DNA of 64,000 bases, from assembly GCA_036924285.1 (NCBI GenBank), contig JAYKYS010000002.1:7936001-8000000 (forward strand), written 5' to 3'. Below, piece after piece: positions 21,651 through 34,900 of the stretch. The notes under the pieces were generated by a model. The model was given only the letters and a program-made list of their open reading frames with translations, did not search any database and was not told where the DNA came from. The DNA comes from Asterella californica (Eukaryota > Streptophyta > Marchantiopsida > Marchantiales > Aytoniaceae). Every line of letters starts with the position of its first letter. The stretch's first letter is position 1. The translations under genes and the position numbers were made by a program.

Positions 21651-23702
21651 ATGTCGATGCATCCTCGAGGGTTGGTGCTACCCGCAGCAGAGTTGGCCGA
21701 GGCCACTCCCTTCCTCAAGGAGTTGGGTCTCGATTTCTTCCTATGGGATTTAAATCTCACCGACCAGGGACTTCTGGAAGAGTTTGGGCAGCTTTACCAC
21801 CTCGCAACCGTGTACTTGCGAAGGCAGGCGTAGCTCGAGGAAGACCATCTTCCTGGACTGAAGATTGGTGACGCAGGGTTTTCCACAGGTCAGAATCCGA
21901 GAACCGAGGGTATTGGCTTGAGAAGAAGATCTTGCTCAGGATCGTGAGTGAGTGGCATGTGCCTGGGAGCACAACTTGCCTCTTCCTGGAGGACAGGCAG
22001 GGAAGGAACAGTTGGAAGATCGAGTCTTACCGAGAGCCGAGGAAGCGACTTCTGTCAAAGCTATTTCTGCATCTCTTTCCCAAAGGGAAAGAGCAGAAGA
22101 TGATGTACCTTGGAGATCAGGACGTGGAGTTCTTGGAAGCAGTGTGCGACGAAGGAGTGCCCGTCAACTGGGGCTCATTCTTCCACATTTATGTACAGGC
22201 GGAGCTAGCGTACTTGGGTACTCCGACAGGAGGATACTTGACACCTTTCCTGTGTTACTGGGTATCCGATCGGATCAGAAGACCGCTTCTGCATCACCAA
22301 GGAGTCTTCCGAAGACTCCCGAAGACAAGAGAAGAAGGGATACTCCTACTGCAATGAGAGGAAGCGCAGCGAAGAGGACCGCTTCTACCATGAGGAGGGA
22401 TCTTCCACCCCGGAAGATGAGAAGAGTGGCTTCTTCTCGTGCGCTGAAGATGAAGGTCATTGTGGTGGAAGAGGCATCCTTGCCTTTGGAGACAAGGTCG
22501 ACACCTCAGAGCGAGTGGTGGAGATGAACTTGTCTTCCGCAGGAAGAAGACTAGAAAAGTTCAGCGCCTTCTTCCACACAGAGATCCAGCCAGCTATGGA
22601 GCTTCTGGAGAAGAGATTGAAGGCTCAGGAGAGGCCTTTACAACCTGGATTCGGTCTGCGCACCTTGCAGCGACAGGAAGAAGACCAGAAGAAGACAGAG
22701 TCGCTGGAAGCTAGTCTCCGCACCACGGAGAAGCTCGCAGCAAAGTACAAGACGGAAGCAGCCGCTTCTGCCAAGGAGCTGGTGCAGCTTCGGAAGAGCA
22801 ACCAAGAGTTGCAGGCGCGTGTACAGCAGCGCAATCAGGAGGTCCTCCGAGTGCGGGGGAAGATCACCGTCCTCGCAGAGGAGAAGATCACATGGAAGAC
22901 GCAGCGAGAAGCCGCAGAAGCGCGAGTTGCAGAAGAGAAGATGCAGCGGGAAGCAGCGGAAGCTCGTGCGCAGGAGATGCTAGCACAGTCGGTGGAATCG
23001 CTTCGAAAGAAGTTCAACTTCACCGCGGGTAGGAAGTTACTTACCTTGGCTAGAGGATGAGACAGCGAGTCCAAGACGATGTTGGTGAAATGCAGGGAGA
23101 GCATGTTGAGGTACTTGGATCGGCAGATAGAGGGAGTGAAGACACTCTATGGTCTTCCCTCGCTTCCGACACCTGCAACTGCATCTTCTCAAGCTCCAGC
23201 ACCATCTACTGGATCCGGAATGGAGAAGGAGGAGTTCGACCTCATTGTGCACTTGGTAGTGATAGCGTTGGAAGCCGAGAAGACTCCGGAAGACGCCTCG
23301 GAAGACAGGAGGAACCCTCGAAACGCCTCGAAGATGGAAGACGAAGACGAAGACGGAAGACGGAAGACGCCCCGAAACCCTAAACCCTTCCGCATGGAGG
23401 AAGCGATTTCTCTGGACCCCTATGAGGTCGCCATGGTCCCTAGCACCGAGCTGATGCTCCAGAAGAGCGAGGAAGCACCGGTCGACTCCGCTTCCGAGAA
23501 GACGCTTCTGTCTTCCGACGTAGAAGCCGAAGCCGAGGAAGACGCAGCAGCAGCGACAGCAAGGCCAGCGAAGAACGATGAGGAGGAAGCCACCTCAGTG
23601 ACACCCGAGGTAACTGCAGGGCTTTCTAGCTTATCAGAAGCCGCGTTAGGAGCTCCGATAGGAGCAGATCAGGTAGAGGTTGCCTCCGAGCAATCAGAGT
23701 AG
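21651..23702 (+). pseudogene. LTR-borne coiled-coil gene, A 5' LTR copy
   Basis: ATG at 21651 with the same MSMHPRGLVLPAAELAEATP start as F and C. Breaks are a shift near 21780, TGA for Trp at 21869-21871, a deletion in the acidic linker near 22260 and TGA for Trp at 23058-23060. The globular part keeps GRPSSWTEDW, YREPRKR, GDQDVEFLEAV and LAYLGTP. The coiled coil (22515-23060) is otherwise open, and the C-terminal part (23079-23702) is open to the family stop. The copy cannot make a full protein. Confidence 0.75.
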
Positions 23703-24659
23703 ATAGTAACCAAAGTTGACTATTCCAGATTTAGTAAGACCGAACATGCTATCTTAAGGGTGGCAGTTTTTCAGTGTAAAATTAGTTAGGATACCATGTG
23801 GCAGCATAGGTAGCGTAGGAGCAACAAAGTGGATGGCTAATTAGGAAGGGGAACCGCTTGCATGTGGGGTGGCAACCTCCTGTCAGTGCCTCTCTCTCCC
23901 TGGTGGTCGTCTCCTCTGATTCTCATGACAGCGACATAAGTAGGATAGAAGAGTAGGAAATGAGGATTCTGTAGGCTCTGCACACACACACATCGATTTG
24001 ACGGTGCAGACGGAGAGCACACACAGACACATGATAGGCATTATCGTGTACACTACACCCGTTGTTGGAAACATACGAATAGTCTGGGAATACACAGGAG
24101 GGATCTGCATGCTTGTTACCAGCAGTGGTTCGAGGATGTAGATAAGATAGTGGACAGTTTAGGACCAGGGAACGGCATCCTCGTGCAGTCCTGGTGTCTA
24201 GACTGATGTGTCGAGGAGTAGGCGCAGGAAGTAGAGGGAGTGAGCTTCCCAATGCCAATGTGACTTCTTGTCGAGGAATGGATTGTTGATTTGAGTGCAG
24301 AAGCTTTGTTCATGACTTCTGGATGGTGGGTTTACTTGAATTCGCTCCCAATTGTGCATGGGAAGTGTTCTTCTTGAGTGGCGGTGACTGTCAGCAGGTG
24401 TGGCTTTGTTGCTTGACTCGTCCAGTAGAGCACTTAGGATCTGCGTACGGACGGTCTTATGGGTAAGGGGTCCCAGAAGACAGAGTAGTCAGAGCAGCAA
24501 AGTGAAGAAGAAAGAAACCTTCTTCCCACAGCAGAAGACGACATCCTCAAGAAGAAGACGGTGCAACTGTACACATGTTTGTTGTCTTCCTCCTCAAACT
24601 ATTACAAGCAGGGATGGCTTGTTAGTCAAGATCCGGACTAGAAGCCTGTCGGAATCTTA

Positions 24660-24752
24660 ATTTTTCCTTTTCATCTTGTTTTCTCTTGTTTGGATTTTCT
24701 CTTCTTCTCCATCTTCTCCCACCTTCCCCATCTTCTTACCTTCTTCTAGTGA
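24660..24752 (+). other. Conserved pyrimidine tract ending TTCTAG in A LTR
   Basis: A C/T-rich tract (TTTTCATC, TTGTTTTCTC, CCCCATCTTC blocks) ends TTCTAG, then GTGAGCTTCCGAG. The same tract lies at 8850-8935, 49440-49535, 50430-50515 and 60855-60945, with TCTAG kept in all. It looks like a polypyrimidine tract plus AG acceptor; splicing is not shown. Confidence 0.35.
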
Positions 24753-25323
24753 GCTTCCGAGACTTCTATTGAGCTTCCGTGAAGGTGAATGTCGTTCTAG
24801 TGCTGCAAGAAGACCATTTCCGTAGGCAGAAGCCTGGGAAGGCTAAAGGGGGCATACACCCTGTGATTAATCTAACCCGTTGTGATGTGAGTGGAAGAGT
24901 AAGGTGTAACGGCCGTTGCTAGTCGACTTCTGTGGAGCAGGGCAATCTTCTGGTGGTGTGAGAAGACGAGCTAAATCCCCAGAAGACGAGAATCGCTTCG
25001 GGAAGACGGTATCGAGAAGACCGGAAGAAGTGACCTGGAAGCAGGAAGATCGTCTTCCCGAGCTTCTCTGTGAATAGTTGTGTGATATTTTAGTGAGTAG
25101 TTGTTTATTTAGATCCAGAGTATATTTTGGCGTATCTAGAAGACGCGTGGTTTTGTGAGAAGACAGGATTCCTAGGCAAAACCCATGTGTTTGTGTGTTT
25201 GAACAGATCTTAGAACTTAGAGCAACGTTACTTGTGCAAATCCTCTGTGAGAACAATATCTTGTATACTAAATGGGCAAAAGGAGTAATCCTGCGTCACT
25301 ACATATAGTGAGCACCATTTATT

Positions 25324-25341
25324 TGACGCCGCTGCCGGGGA
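25324..25341 (+). other. Primer-binding site of A (tRNA-Asp, decayed)
   Basis: TGACGCCGCTGCCGGGGA, 21 bases after the LTR. From memory the plant tRNA-Asp site is TGGCGCCGTTGCCGGGGA, two mismatches. The C copy (51098-51115) has only one. Confidence 0.8.
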
Positions 25342-25435
25342 TTTCATCTTAGTAACTTCTGTTTTAAGCTTCTTGGATCTGTGTGCCAGTAGTTAGTTTC
25401 ATTTCGAACTAACTTCGATTGTAGTTGAATGTGTT

Positions 25436-25726
25436 GTGGGACTCTATCTTGCTAGAAGACAGGAACCGCAACCAGAAGCTGATAAGATACATCAGGGAGA
25501 GTTGAAAGAAGCCGCTTCCCTGCTTCCAAGAGTTTCTTGGAAGACTCAATCTTGGAAGACTGCAGTGAGTACAACAGAAAGCATGAGAAGAAGACGTTCC
25601 GAACATGTGATCGGTTGTTTAGACATTCAGTCTGCCGGATCTAGTGTTAGAAGAAGGGAGACATCTGTTCTAAGCACTCTGGTGGATGCCTCCGACCAGA
25701 GAAAGAAGCAGAAGACGCACAGGTAA
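25436..25726 (+). CDS. Small ORF upstream of gag in A
   Basis: 96 codons overlapping the gag start in another frame. C has a same-length counterpart at 51210-51500. It is basic and Ser/Arg-rich (KTQSWKTAVS, RRRRSEHVIG), with no known domain. Because the same length is kept in two diverged copies it may be real, but it could be a leader artefact or an old gag N-terminus. Low confidence. Confidence 0.3.
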   Translation: MGLYLARRQEPQPEADKIHQGELKEAASLLPRVSWKTQSWKTAVSTTESMRRRRSEHVIGCLDIQSAGSSVRRRETSVLSTLVDASDQRKKQKTHR

Positions 25727-27472
25727 AGATCCTGAGTGGGTAAATTCACCCCAGCGAACCGCTTCTAGAGAGCAGCAGATATCCTTGAGACACCAAAGGA
25801 AAGAAGAAGAGCTCAAGAAGATCCGATCAGTAGAGTTGGAAGAGCCTTCCATCTCGAGCATAATCTTTGGCGAAGACAGAAGCCAACTGGGTGATCACGT
25901 GTATAAAGTAGATTTTGATACTGGTTACTCGGAAGACGTCTTCCCAAGTGCGGAAGAAGCTTCTCAAGGTGAGGGAAGACTAGAGGAGATTGTTCCAGAC
26001 GTCTCGGAAGATAGCAGTGACAGTAATTCTGACTCAGAAGACGACCTTTGTGATTCAGACAGGCTTGGACCTTCGAGAAGACCATCTCCACCACCTGGAC
26101 TTCAGGGAGGAAGAAGTGGACAGTCGCACTAGCCGGCAGTCGACATGACTTCCCATACTCGGCAGAAGTACCATCCTTACGACGATGATGTTGACGCGGA
26201 CGACTTCATCACGATGTTCGAGATCATCTCTCGATCCAACAAGGAAGACGCTGATGTTGACAGACTCCGGATATTTCCTAGTTTGATCGTAAGGAAGGGG
26301 AGGAAATGGATGAGTAAGATGTTGGATGATGGTGTAGTAATGACCGCTTGGCTACTCTGAAGGCAGCTTTTCTGAAGAGGTTCAGAGGAGTGGGCTACGA
26401 CCGTATGACCCTCATCGAACTTCAAAGGCTCGAACGGAAGAAGAAAGAGACACTGCGGGATTACACCGAGAGGTTTGAAGACCTCCTGGATCACATCCCT
26501 CAGAACCAAGGAAGACCCAGTTATTGTGCTCAGCAAGCCGTGGACTGGTACTTGGGAGGATTGTCTCAGGATATGGAATTGTACTGCAGAAGAGGAGGAG
26601 GTGATGATTTAGTAGAAGTACAGAAGCATGCCGAGCAGTATGAAACCTCGAGCATCACTCGGAATATGACGAAAGATAGAGGGAAGACCTCAAAGAAGTC
26701 CAAGAAGTCGAAGAAGTCTTCTCGGAATACCAAGAGGAAGTCCAAGTCCACTGAAACTGATAACAGTGATTCGGAAGTATCTTCTACTTCTGAAGAGTCT
26801 ACTGTCGAGAGTTCAGAATCTGAATCTGAACAAGAGAAGAAGACACGGAAGAAGAAGAAGGAGAAGACACGAGCAAGGGAGGAAGTTGTGCAGAAGATGC
26901 CTCAAACTCAGATCATTCAGTCTGCACCTGATCCCCGTATCGATGAAGTTCTGAAACAGTTTGCCGATCTGAAAGTTCATCTTCTGAACCAGAAGGACAA
27001 GCGGAAGCAACCTACGGCTTCCCGGCCAAACCTTTGGTGCAACCTTTGTAACTCCTCCGGGCACACCAGAGATCAGTGTACGCAGGACCAAGCTGTCAAC
27101 TGGGCAGGATGAGAAGAAGACGATGAGGGATATCTACACGATCCTAGTGGGGAAACCTGCTATAGGATCGAGACAATACAACCCTTCACTCCTACACCTC
27201 CCGCCCAATATAATCGTTATGTACCTAGGGATAGAGCTAGCAATGTACAGACCAGGACACCCTGGCAACCTTCTTCATCACAACGACCTCTCAACCCTCT
27301 TCTTGGAGTGTGCAATAATTGTGGAGAGACAAGACACTGGTGGTCCACTTGTCCTCATCCGAGAAGACAGATTGGGCAAGTGCCCTTGTGTGAGAACTGT
27401 AAGGAAGCCGGTCATTTCACAGAGAATTGTCCTCAAACCTTACGGCCACGACAAATGGTAAGATTTGTAGAG
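25686..27472 (+). pseudogene. Gag part of A gag-pol
   Basis: Starts MPPTRERSRRR. A Ser/Asp-rich N-terminus is followed by the Gag core (YHPYDDDVDADDFITMFE, WMSKMLDDGV, LKAAFLKRFRGVGYDRM, LRDYTERFEDLLDHIP), a Lys/Ser/Glu-rich charged stretch and three CCHC knuckles: CNLCNSSGHTRDQC, CNNCGETRHWWSTC and CENCKEAGHFTENC. Breaks are a TAG at 26130-26132 (Gln in C), a one-base deletion near 26348 and a TGA at 27110-27112 (Trp in C). Gag and pol share one frame from 26348 to 30667, so the ancestor made a single Gag-Pol polyprotein. Confidence 0.8.
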
Positions 27473-30400
27473 ACCACGCCTCCTGCAGAAGCTGCATCAA
27501 CTTCTAAACTCGAGTTAGCAGTGGTCCAGCACATCACGGTAGAAGAAGAAGATCTTGGGGATTGTACGGATTGTCTCCATATCGAGGAAGACGAACCAGA
27601 TCCCGGGAAGCGCGAAGGAAAGGAACCTCAGCTGCAGAAGACGACTGCAGCTCAGAAGACGAAGTCACTTGTGGCAACTTCTTCCTTCACTTTGACGGAT
27701 GGTACTGTTTGGAGCCCTAGTCCGGATTCAGACAGTTGGCCTCCCGAAGAAGTCTTGGATGAAGCGGTGTTCAAGGTAAGTACCAGAAGCAAAGGGAAAT
27801 TAGAATCTCGTCAGAAGGAGATCAAGAAGAGGAAGCAGCGAAAGGAGAGGTTACCCTCCCCTGAGCGACCTTCTTCTCCTACTTACGACCAAGAAGATCC
27901 GAAGTACTTTGCTCCTGACATTAGACAAGAAGTTGAAGCGATCATGCAAGAAGAGCTGGAGAAGAGACGGAAGATAGTACAGCAGCTTCCTACACCGACT
28001 ACGGCAGTCCCTGTCTCACGAGAACAGCCTCCAGTCGAGGGAAGACACTCTTCTGGTCTTCCACCCAAGGAAACAGCTACTACATCTTCTCTGTTGGAAA
28101 CACCAGTCACTCTTCTGAAGAGATCCCCTTACGACTTCTTGCGAGACTTGTGGAATCAGAAGACGGATGTAACCTTCCAACAGCTGTTGGATGACAACGC
28201 TGGTTACAGGAAACTGTTACAATTCGTGCTTCGAGGATCGAGGAAGAGGAGGACAGCTAAACTTCCCAAGAGCACTTCGATCCTAAGGATAGAGCATGAG
28301 GACTTGGGAGCCCCAGAACTTGATACGAAGATCCATGACTGTCTTCTGAAGAAGGTACCCATTGATTCCGGCTCCGGAGTTAACATCATGACTGAAGAAA
28401 CGGCGCATGTCCTAGGCTTCACTGACTTCCAGCCTACTCCGAGAATCCTCAGAATGGCGGACCAGACCAGAAGACGACCTTTGGGACAACTGAAAGATGT
28501 CTTGACGGTAATTGGTGGAGTATCTTTTTACCTCACTTACATCATTTTGCGACCTGTAGCTAAGGTTGGATATCATGTGTTGATAGGAAGACCATGGCTG
28601 TATGCTGCAAATGTAAATACCTACTGGAGAAGACATCGTTTGAGATTTCTCAATCCTACACCCAAGCCAGGTGAGAAGACCAAGGTCTCACTCCCTTGGA
28701 TGAAGATTGGACACCAAGGTGAAACACCTTCTACAACAGAGGGGTACACTTCAGAAGACTCAGCTGCGTCTTCTGACAGTGATGAACGATATAATGAGTT
28801 TGTGGTCAATAACTTGTGTACTACAGAAGCAGCGGAGATAGCAGAAGACGTGATCTGTGGATACATTGAGTGCTACGAGATTGCGGAAGAAGAGCTTCCA
28901 GAAGACGAGAATACCGTCTTCCCTTCGGAAGATCCGACAGTTGGTCTTCCGGAAGACGAATCTGAACCAGAAGAAGCTCCCAAACCGGAATACTTTGGTG
29001 CCAGTGAGTACAGTCACACTGAAGGAATGGTAAACCCGGATGATCTTCAAGATATGGAGGTTGCTCCTGGGAAGAAGCTGAAGCTTTCCAAGGTGATCGA
29101 GGGCCAGCAGTTAGAAGACTTTCGAGAACTTCTGACAGAGTTCCAAGATGTCTTCGCATGGACCATAGAAGACATGAAGGGCATACCTCGAGAGTTGGGA
29201 GAGCATCACATTGACTTGCTGGAGGGCGTTGTTCCTGCACGGCAGAGCTAGTATCAGCTCAACCCCAAGTACTCGCTTCTGGTGAAGGACCAGATCGACC
29301 AGTACCTGAAGGCGGGAGTCATCTTCTCAGTACTTAGCAGTGAGTGGGTAACTCCTATTGTCATCGTGCCGAAGAAACAGACAGAGAAGATCCGAGTGTG
29401 TCAGGACTTCCGGAAGCTGAACTTGGCCACGAAGAAGGATCATCATCCTTTACCGTTCACTGATTCTGTGTTAGACCAGGTAGCATGACATGAGTTCTAC
29501 AGCTTCCTGGATGGGTATTCTGGGTACAACCAAGTTTCAATCAGAGAAGAAGACAAGTCGAAAACCACTTTCACTACTGATTGGGGCACGTACGCGTACA
29601 ATCAAATGCTGTTTTGTTTATGCAACGCCCTCGCCACATTCCAGAGATTGATGATTACAATCTTCAAGGAGTATCTTCGTACTTTCATGGAGATATTCTT
29701 GGATGACTTCTGTGTGTTTGGATCGAAAGAAGACCACTTGATATTTCTAAGGAAGTGTTTTCTGAAGTGTAGAGAACATCGTTTGGCTCTTCACTCTGAG
29801 AAGTGCTTCTTTGGTATGTCATAGGGAATTTTGCTAGGACATAGGATTTCCGGAAGAGGTATAGAAGTCGACTGTGCTAAGGTGGAAGTCATCATGAAAC
29901 TCCACCCACCTGCTAACCTGACTCAGTTGAGAAGCTTCCTAGGCAACGTAGGATACTACAGGAGGTTTATTGACAGGTACGCAGAGGTAGCAGGAAGACT
30001 TACCAAGTTGCTGAAGAAGGACGAGCCGTACATCTGGTCTTCTAAGCAGCAGGAAGCATTCAAAGAAATGAAGAGGCTTCTGTCGGAATCCCCTGTCCTA
30101 AGACCACCTGACTGGGAAAGAGTCTTCCATATCTATGTGGGTGTTTCTGCTTTCGCCATAGGGGTGGTGTTGAGTCAGAAAGATGAGAAGAAGAAGGATT
30201 ATCCCATCTACTATGCAGGAAGACAACTCAGTGATGCAGAGAAGAAGTACTCGACAACTGAAAGGGAGTGTCTTGACATGATTTACTCCTGTAGGAAGTT
30301 TAGACACTATCTTCTAGCCAACCCGTTTGTCTTCTATGTGGATCATTTTTCTTTGAAACATCTTGTAAAGAAAGCAGATTTGTCTGGTAGGATAGCTAGG

Positions 30401-31902
30401 TGGATTCTTCTACTCCAGGAATTTACTTACACAGTTGAGTACAGGCCTGGAAGAGAGTATGTTAATGCTGACTACCTATCCAGATTAGAGATGGAACGAC
30501 GAGAAGATGAAGTGGAAGACGAGTTCTCTGACGAGAAGCTGTTTTCAGTTTTTGCAGAGACACTGTCATCTGAGGGGGGCGTACCGCCTGCTTCCCAGAA
30601 GACGAGACTAGATCTTCTGATCCAGTCTTTGCGACTTCCACAAAAGAGTCGATCTTCAAGGACTTGAGGAAGTTCTTGGAAGACCAACAGTATCCCGAGG
30701 GATTGGATGCGGAGCAGAAGGCTGTCTTCTTACACAAGGCAGGTCCTTACGCCATCTTCCAGGGTATCTTGTTTCGGAAGGGACATGACGAGAAGCTAAG
30801 GAGATGTCTTGAGCCTTCGGAGATTAAACCAGTGATCACAGGTCTTCACCACGAAGATGCTGGGGGTCACTACGGCTGAAAACCACAGTGAAGAAGATGT
30901 TAGAAGCCGGATACTAGTGGCCAACCATGTACAGAGACACTTTTCATGAGATCAGGAAATGCGATGCGTGCCAGAGGGTGGGAAGACCAACAGCTACTAC
31001 TAGGTGGCCCCTTACTCCCATTCTTATGCTTGCTCCTTTTGAAAAGTGGGGAATCGACTTTGTTGGGTCTATCGCCTCGGTGGCTAGAAGAACACGAGCA
31101 CGGTATATTCTGATAGCTACCGACTATGATACGAAGATGGTGGAAGGCGAAGCAACAAGGAAGAACGACGACGCCGTAGTAGCCAGGTTCCTCTGGCAGA
31201 ACATTATCACTCGGTACGGATGTCCGCTGGAATTGGTATCAGATTAGGGGTACTCATTTCTTAAATGAGACTATCTCCCTCCTGACCCAATACTTCAGGA
31301 TTAAGCATAAGAAGACGACGCCATACAACCCGAAAGCGAACAGACTGACGGAGAAGTCGAACGGTCTTTTGTGTAACATCCTGAATAAGGTAACTGTTAA
31401 CCATGCGTATGATTGGGACACGAAATTGCCATCTGTGTTATGAGCTTTCAGGATTTCACCTAAAGTCACGACCCAGAAGACACCTTTCTACCTAACTTAT
31501 GGCATGACGCCTATTGTGCCCATTGAGTTAGAGGTCCCAACTTACAGGTTAGCCGTATCCGAACGCATGGGAGAAGAAGAAAGCCAGGAGCAGCGTCTTC
31601 TGAATTTTGTAGAGTTTGAAGAAGACAAAAATGCAGCTTTGGAGAAGACGTACGAGGTACAAGCGCAACGTAAGGAGAACTATGATAGCAAGCTGAGGAA
31701 GGTGACTATCGTAGATGGGGACTTGGTTCTTCTCTATGACAACCGACATCTTAATTTCCTTGGGAAACTTCATCTTCGCTGGATGGGTCCTTATCGCGTC
31801 TTGGAGGTCTTCGACAATGGCTCCTTGCAGTTGGAAGAGTTGGACGATACATTGATGACCACTCGTGTAAATGGGTGGCGTGTCAAGAAGTACTGGACGT
31901 GA
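27473..31902 (+). pseudogene. Pol part of A: protease, RT, RNase H, integrase
   Basis: Domain order is protease (VPIDSGSGVNIM near 28350, IGRPWLYAAN near 28585), RT (about 29090-29950, FLDDFCVFG near 29700), RNase H (about 30100-30500) and integrase (30664-31902). The integrase shows GIDFVGSI near 31050, an aligned SD-x-GTHF broken by a stop near 31246, and ANRLTEKSNG near 31340. Stops or shifts occur at 29249-29251, 29486-29488, 29822-29824, near 30660, at 30877-30879, near 31247 and near 31441. The frame closes with the GPY/F module (RWMGPYRVLEVFDNGSL) at 31902. RT reads LLFCLCNALATF where C has MPFGLCNAPATF, a further loss of key residues. Confidence 0.85.
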
Positions 31903-31959
31903 ACAGAAGTGCTGAAACACTGATGTTTGTGGGGACGCAAACATGTGAGGGTGAGCGTA

Positions 31960-34900
31960 TGTGGTGCCCACAAATTACAGGATTCACGAATTTTTAAAAT
32001 TTTTAAGATTAATAACTTGTTTGTATAACTGAAGAAGCGTTGTTACTTAAGATCACTGCTTCCTTAGAAGGAAGATGATCTTATGAGCTTTTTGTAATAA
32101 GAAGTTGACTTCTTCGGAAGACGACCGTCTACCGGGAAGCGTCTTCTCAGTTGCGTCTTCGGAAGACGGGAAGACGGCGGAAGACACCCATCTTTCGGAA
32201 GACAGCGACCGCGAAGACCTAACCATGAATTTCCAGGTAAAGGAGTAGGTGTACCTACTAGGTAACACCAAGGTGGTAGGTAGGTCAGGTAAGCCATCTA
32301 GGGTTGAAACTCCTAATCTGCGGGGAAGATGCGCAGGAAGCGCATTAGCGCATTCTAACTTCCCGCAGCAAGCATGCTTCTTGAGAAGATCAATTTCAGA
32401 GGGTGAGCTTCGAGTAAGGAGGCAGCGAGGTGAAATTGAGTGAGGATAGGATCGATTAGAAGCTAGAAGGAAGGCGAGGCCGAATTGCTGAAGCGCAGGA
32501 AGCGTACTGATTGAAAAGCGTTTCCTGTGAAACTCCTGGAAGCTTACATTGTAAGCAGCTGAGTGGAATCGGAGGTGGACGGCTTAATCAATTGAGGCGC
32601 AGCCAGGAGCAGACGAAGGAAGTAGCTCAGTGGGGTCGTGTTTGAGCTAGGACTAGAGCCAAAAGCGCGCGGAAGGTCTAAGACAACTCAGGAAGCAGAC
32701 AGAAGACTGTAGAGGTTCTTCCCATGTTCTTTTTCCTTCCCACTGCTTCTCGCCTTTGTTTGATATTCCCTGCGCTTCCCCGGTTGTTTGCAGGCAGCCT
32801 GATCGATTACCCCCCATCCTCATTTTTCCCATCGTGACATTGGGTGCGGAAGCGCTGCCCAATTTCCGTCAGACATCTTCCTACTTCTTCCTGAGTTCAA
32901 TTCGAGCTTCCCTAACCATCGTCCTCAAATTGACGATTCCAGCTATCAATTTCCTTATCATATCATCTCTCTACTCCCGAAACCTTGAATAGAAGACGCT
33001 TCGGAAGATTGAAACATCTTCGGAAGACTGTCTTCGGAAGTCGACTGTACACAATTCGTATCAAGAGTGGGTTTGCTTTGCTTTTGTGTTAAGAGAGGCT
33101 TGGTATGAATCTTGAGTGGCTTGGTGAGTTGTTTTGTTATTTCGAGAAGTTGGAAGTCGGAGACTAGGCATGTGCCTCCCGGTCTTCCAAGCTTCTCAAC
33201 TCCACATCTTCCTAGAGAGACTAGAAGACTGAAAGGCTGGCAAAATGAGCGAGAAGACGTGAGGGTCCATTTCGGGTCTCTTCTATCCGACCCATAGCAG
33301 CCATTCCTTCTTCTTCCCAAACTTAGGAGAGAGTCGTGAGAAGACTTGCTGGCAGAATCTGGAGAGAATGGTCGAGGGTCATGTCTTCCCACCGAGCAGC
33401 AAGCTTCTTCTGAGTGTGTATGAGAGGTGAGAAGTCAGAAGAACAGAGTGCAAATGTCTTGAGTCTGTTGTGAGGATAGATTACGCGTAGGAAGACGAAG
33501 ACAGGTGAGACCAGTGAAGGGAAGCCTGACTTCGGGAGGTCTTCCGAGAAAGACATTGAATCAGAAACCGTCCCGGGTGTCTTCCCATAGACCACTGTCA
33601 TCGCAAGAGCCCGCAACCATCTTCTGAATCTGTTACGCACTCTACATTTCACAAATCTTGTATCTTCTGATAGGAAGTAGGATGTAATGCAAGGTGGGTT
33701 GTCTTCTTGGTAATCCATGAGAGGCCTTGCTTAGATAGGATTGTTCAGATATAGCTCGGAAGACGAGGGCTATCTAGGAAGTACTGTTAGAATCCCGGAA
33801 GACGGAGTAGCTATCTTCTGGAAGACTAGTTTTGTCTTCTGAGAGTAGAAGCTAGACTGTGGGTCTTTGGGAAGGACTGAGCCTTCAGCTCATAGTAAGT
33901 GCGTGTGACTTAGTGCAACAGGTCTTCCAGTATGTCGATGCATTCTCGAGGGTTGGTGCTACCCGCAGCAGAGTTGGTCGAGGCCACTCCTTTCCTCAAG
34001 GAGTTGGGTCTCGATTTCTTCTTATGGGATTGAAATCTCGCGGACCAGGGACTTCTAGAGGAAGTTTGGGCAGCTTTGCCACCTCGCAACCGTGTACTTG
34101 CGAAGGCAAGCATAGCTCGAGGAAGATCATCTTCCTGGACTAAAGATTGGTGGCGCAGGGCTTTCCACAGGCCAGAATCCGAGAACCGATGATATTGGCT
34201 TGAGAAAAAGATCTTGCCCAGGATCGTGAGTGAGTGGAATGTGCATGGGAGCACAACTTGCCTCTTCCTGAGGACATGCAGGGAAGGTTGGAAGATCGAG
34301 TTTACCGGGAGCCGAGGAAGCGACTTCTGGCAAAACTATTTCTGCATCGCTTTCCCAAGAGGAAAGCGCAGAAGACGAGGTACCTTGGAGATCAAGACGT
34401 GGAGTTCTTGGAAGCAGTGTGTGACGAAGGAGTGCCCGTCAACTGGGGCTCATTCTTCCACATTTATGTACAGGCGGAGCTAGCGTACTTGGGTACCCCG
34501 GCAGGAGGACACTTGACATCTTTCATGTGTTACTTGTACGTAGCCATGAGGGATCTCCGGAGAGATCAGTTGGCGAAGTATGGGCCAACAGGACAACAGG
34601 AGGCGAAGGAAGAGACCTCGGAAGATGACGACCGAGCAGCAGCCGCAACTCCCCCTCCCACTCTGATGCCGCAGCTGAGGTCCGGCTCTCACCAGAAGAC
34701 GCTTCCGGTGAGAGAAGACGAGTCTAGTGGGTCAGAAGACGCCACGCCTCCAAGGAAGATGGGTCCTAGAAGTGTACCTAGGAAGTCCACCTCTCTCATT
34801 CATTCAGGATCGGAGTCTGACTCGGAGGAAGAGCCGCTGAGTACCCGATCGGAGCAGAAGACCGCTTCTGCATCACCAGGGAGTCTTCCGAAGACTCCCG

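Larger units (their letters stand above)
19706..25303 (+). repeat. A 5' LTR (5598 bp)
   Basis: Runs from TGTGGTG to CACTACA. It is colinear with F and C LTRs but lacks about 300 bp of the acidic linker of the LTR gene near 22260, which the 3' LTR still has (about 34535-34835). The deletion therefore happened after A inserted. The 19706-21650 and 23703-25303 parts are non-coding. Confidence 0.9.
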
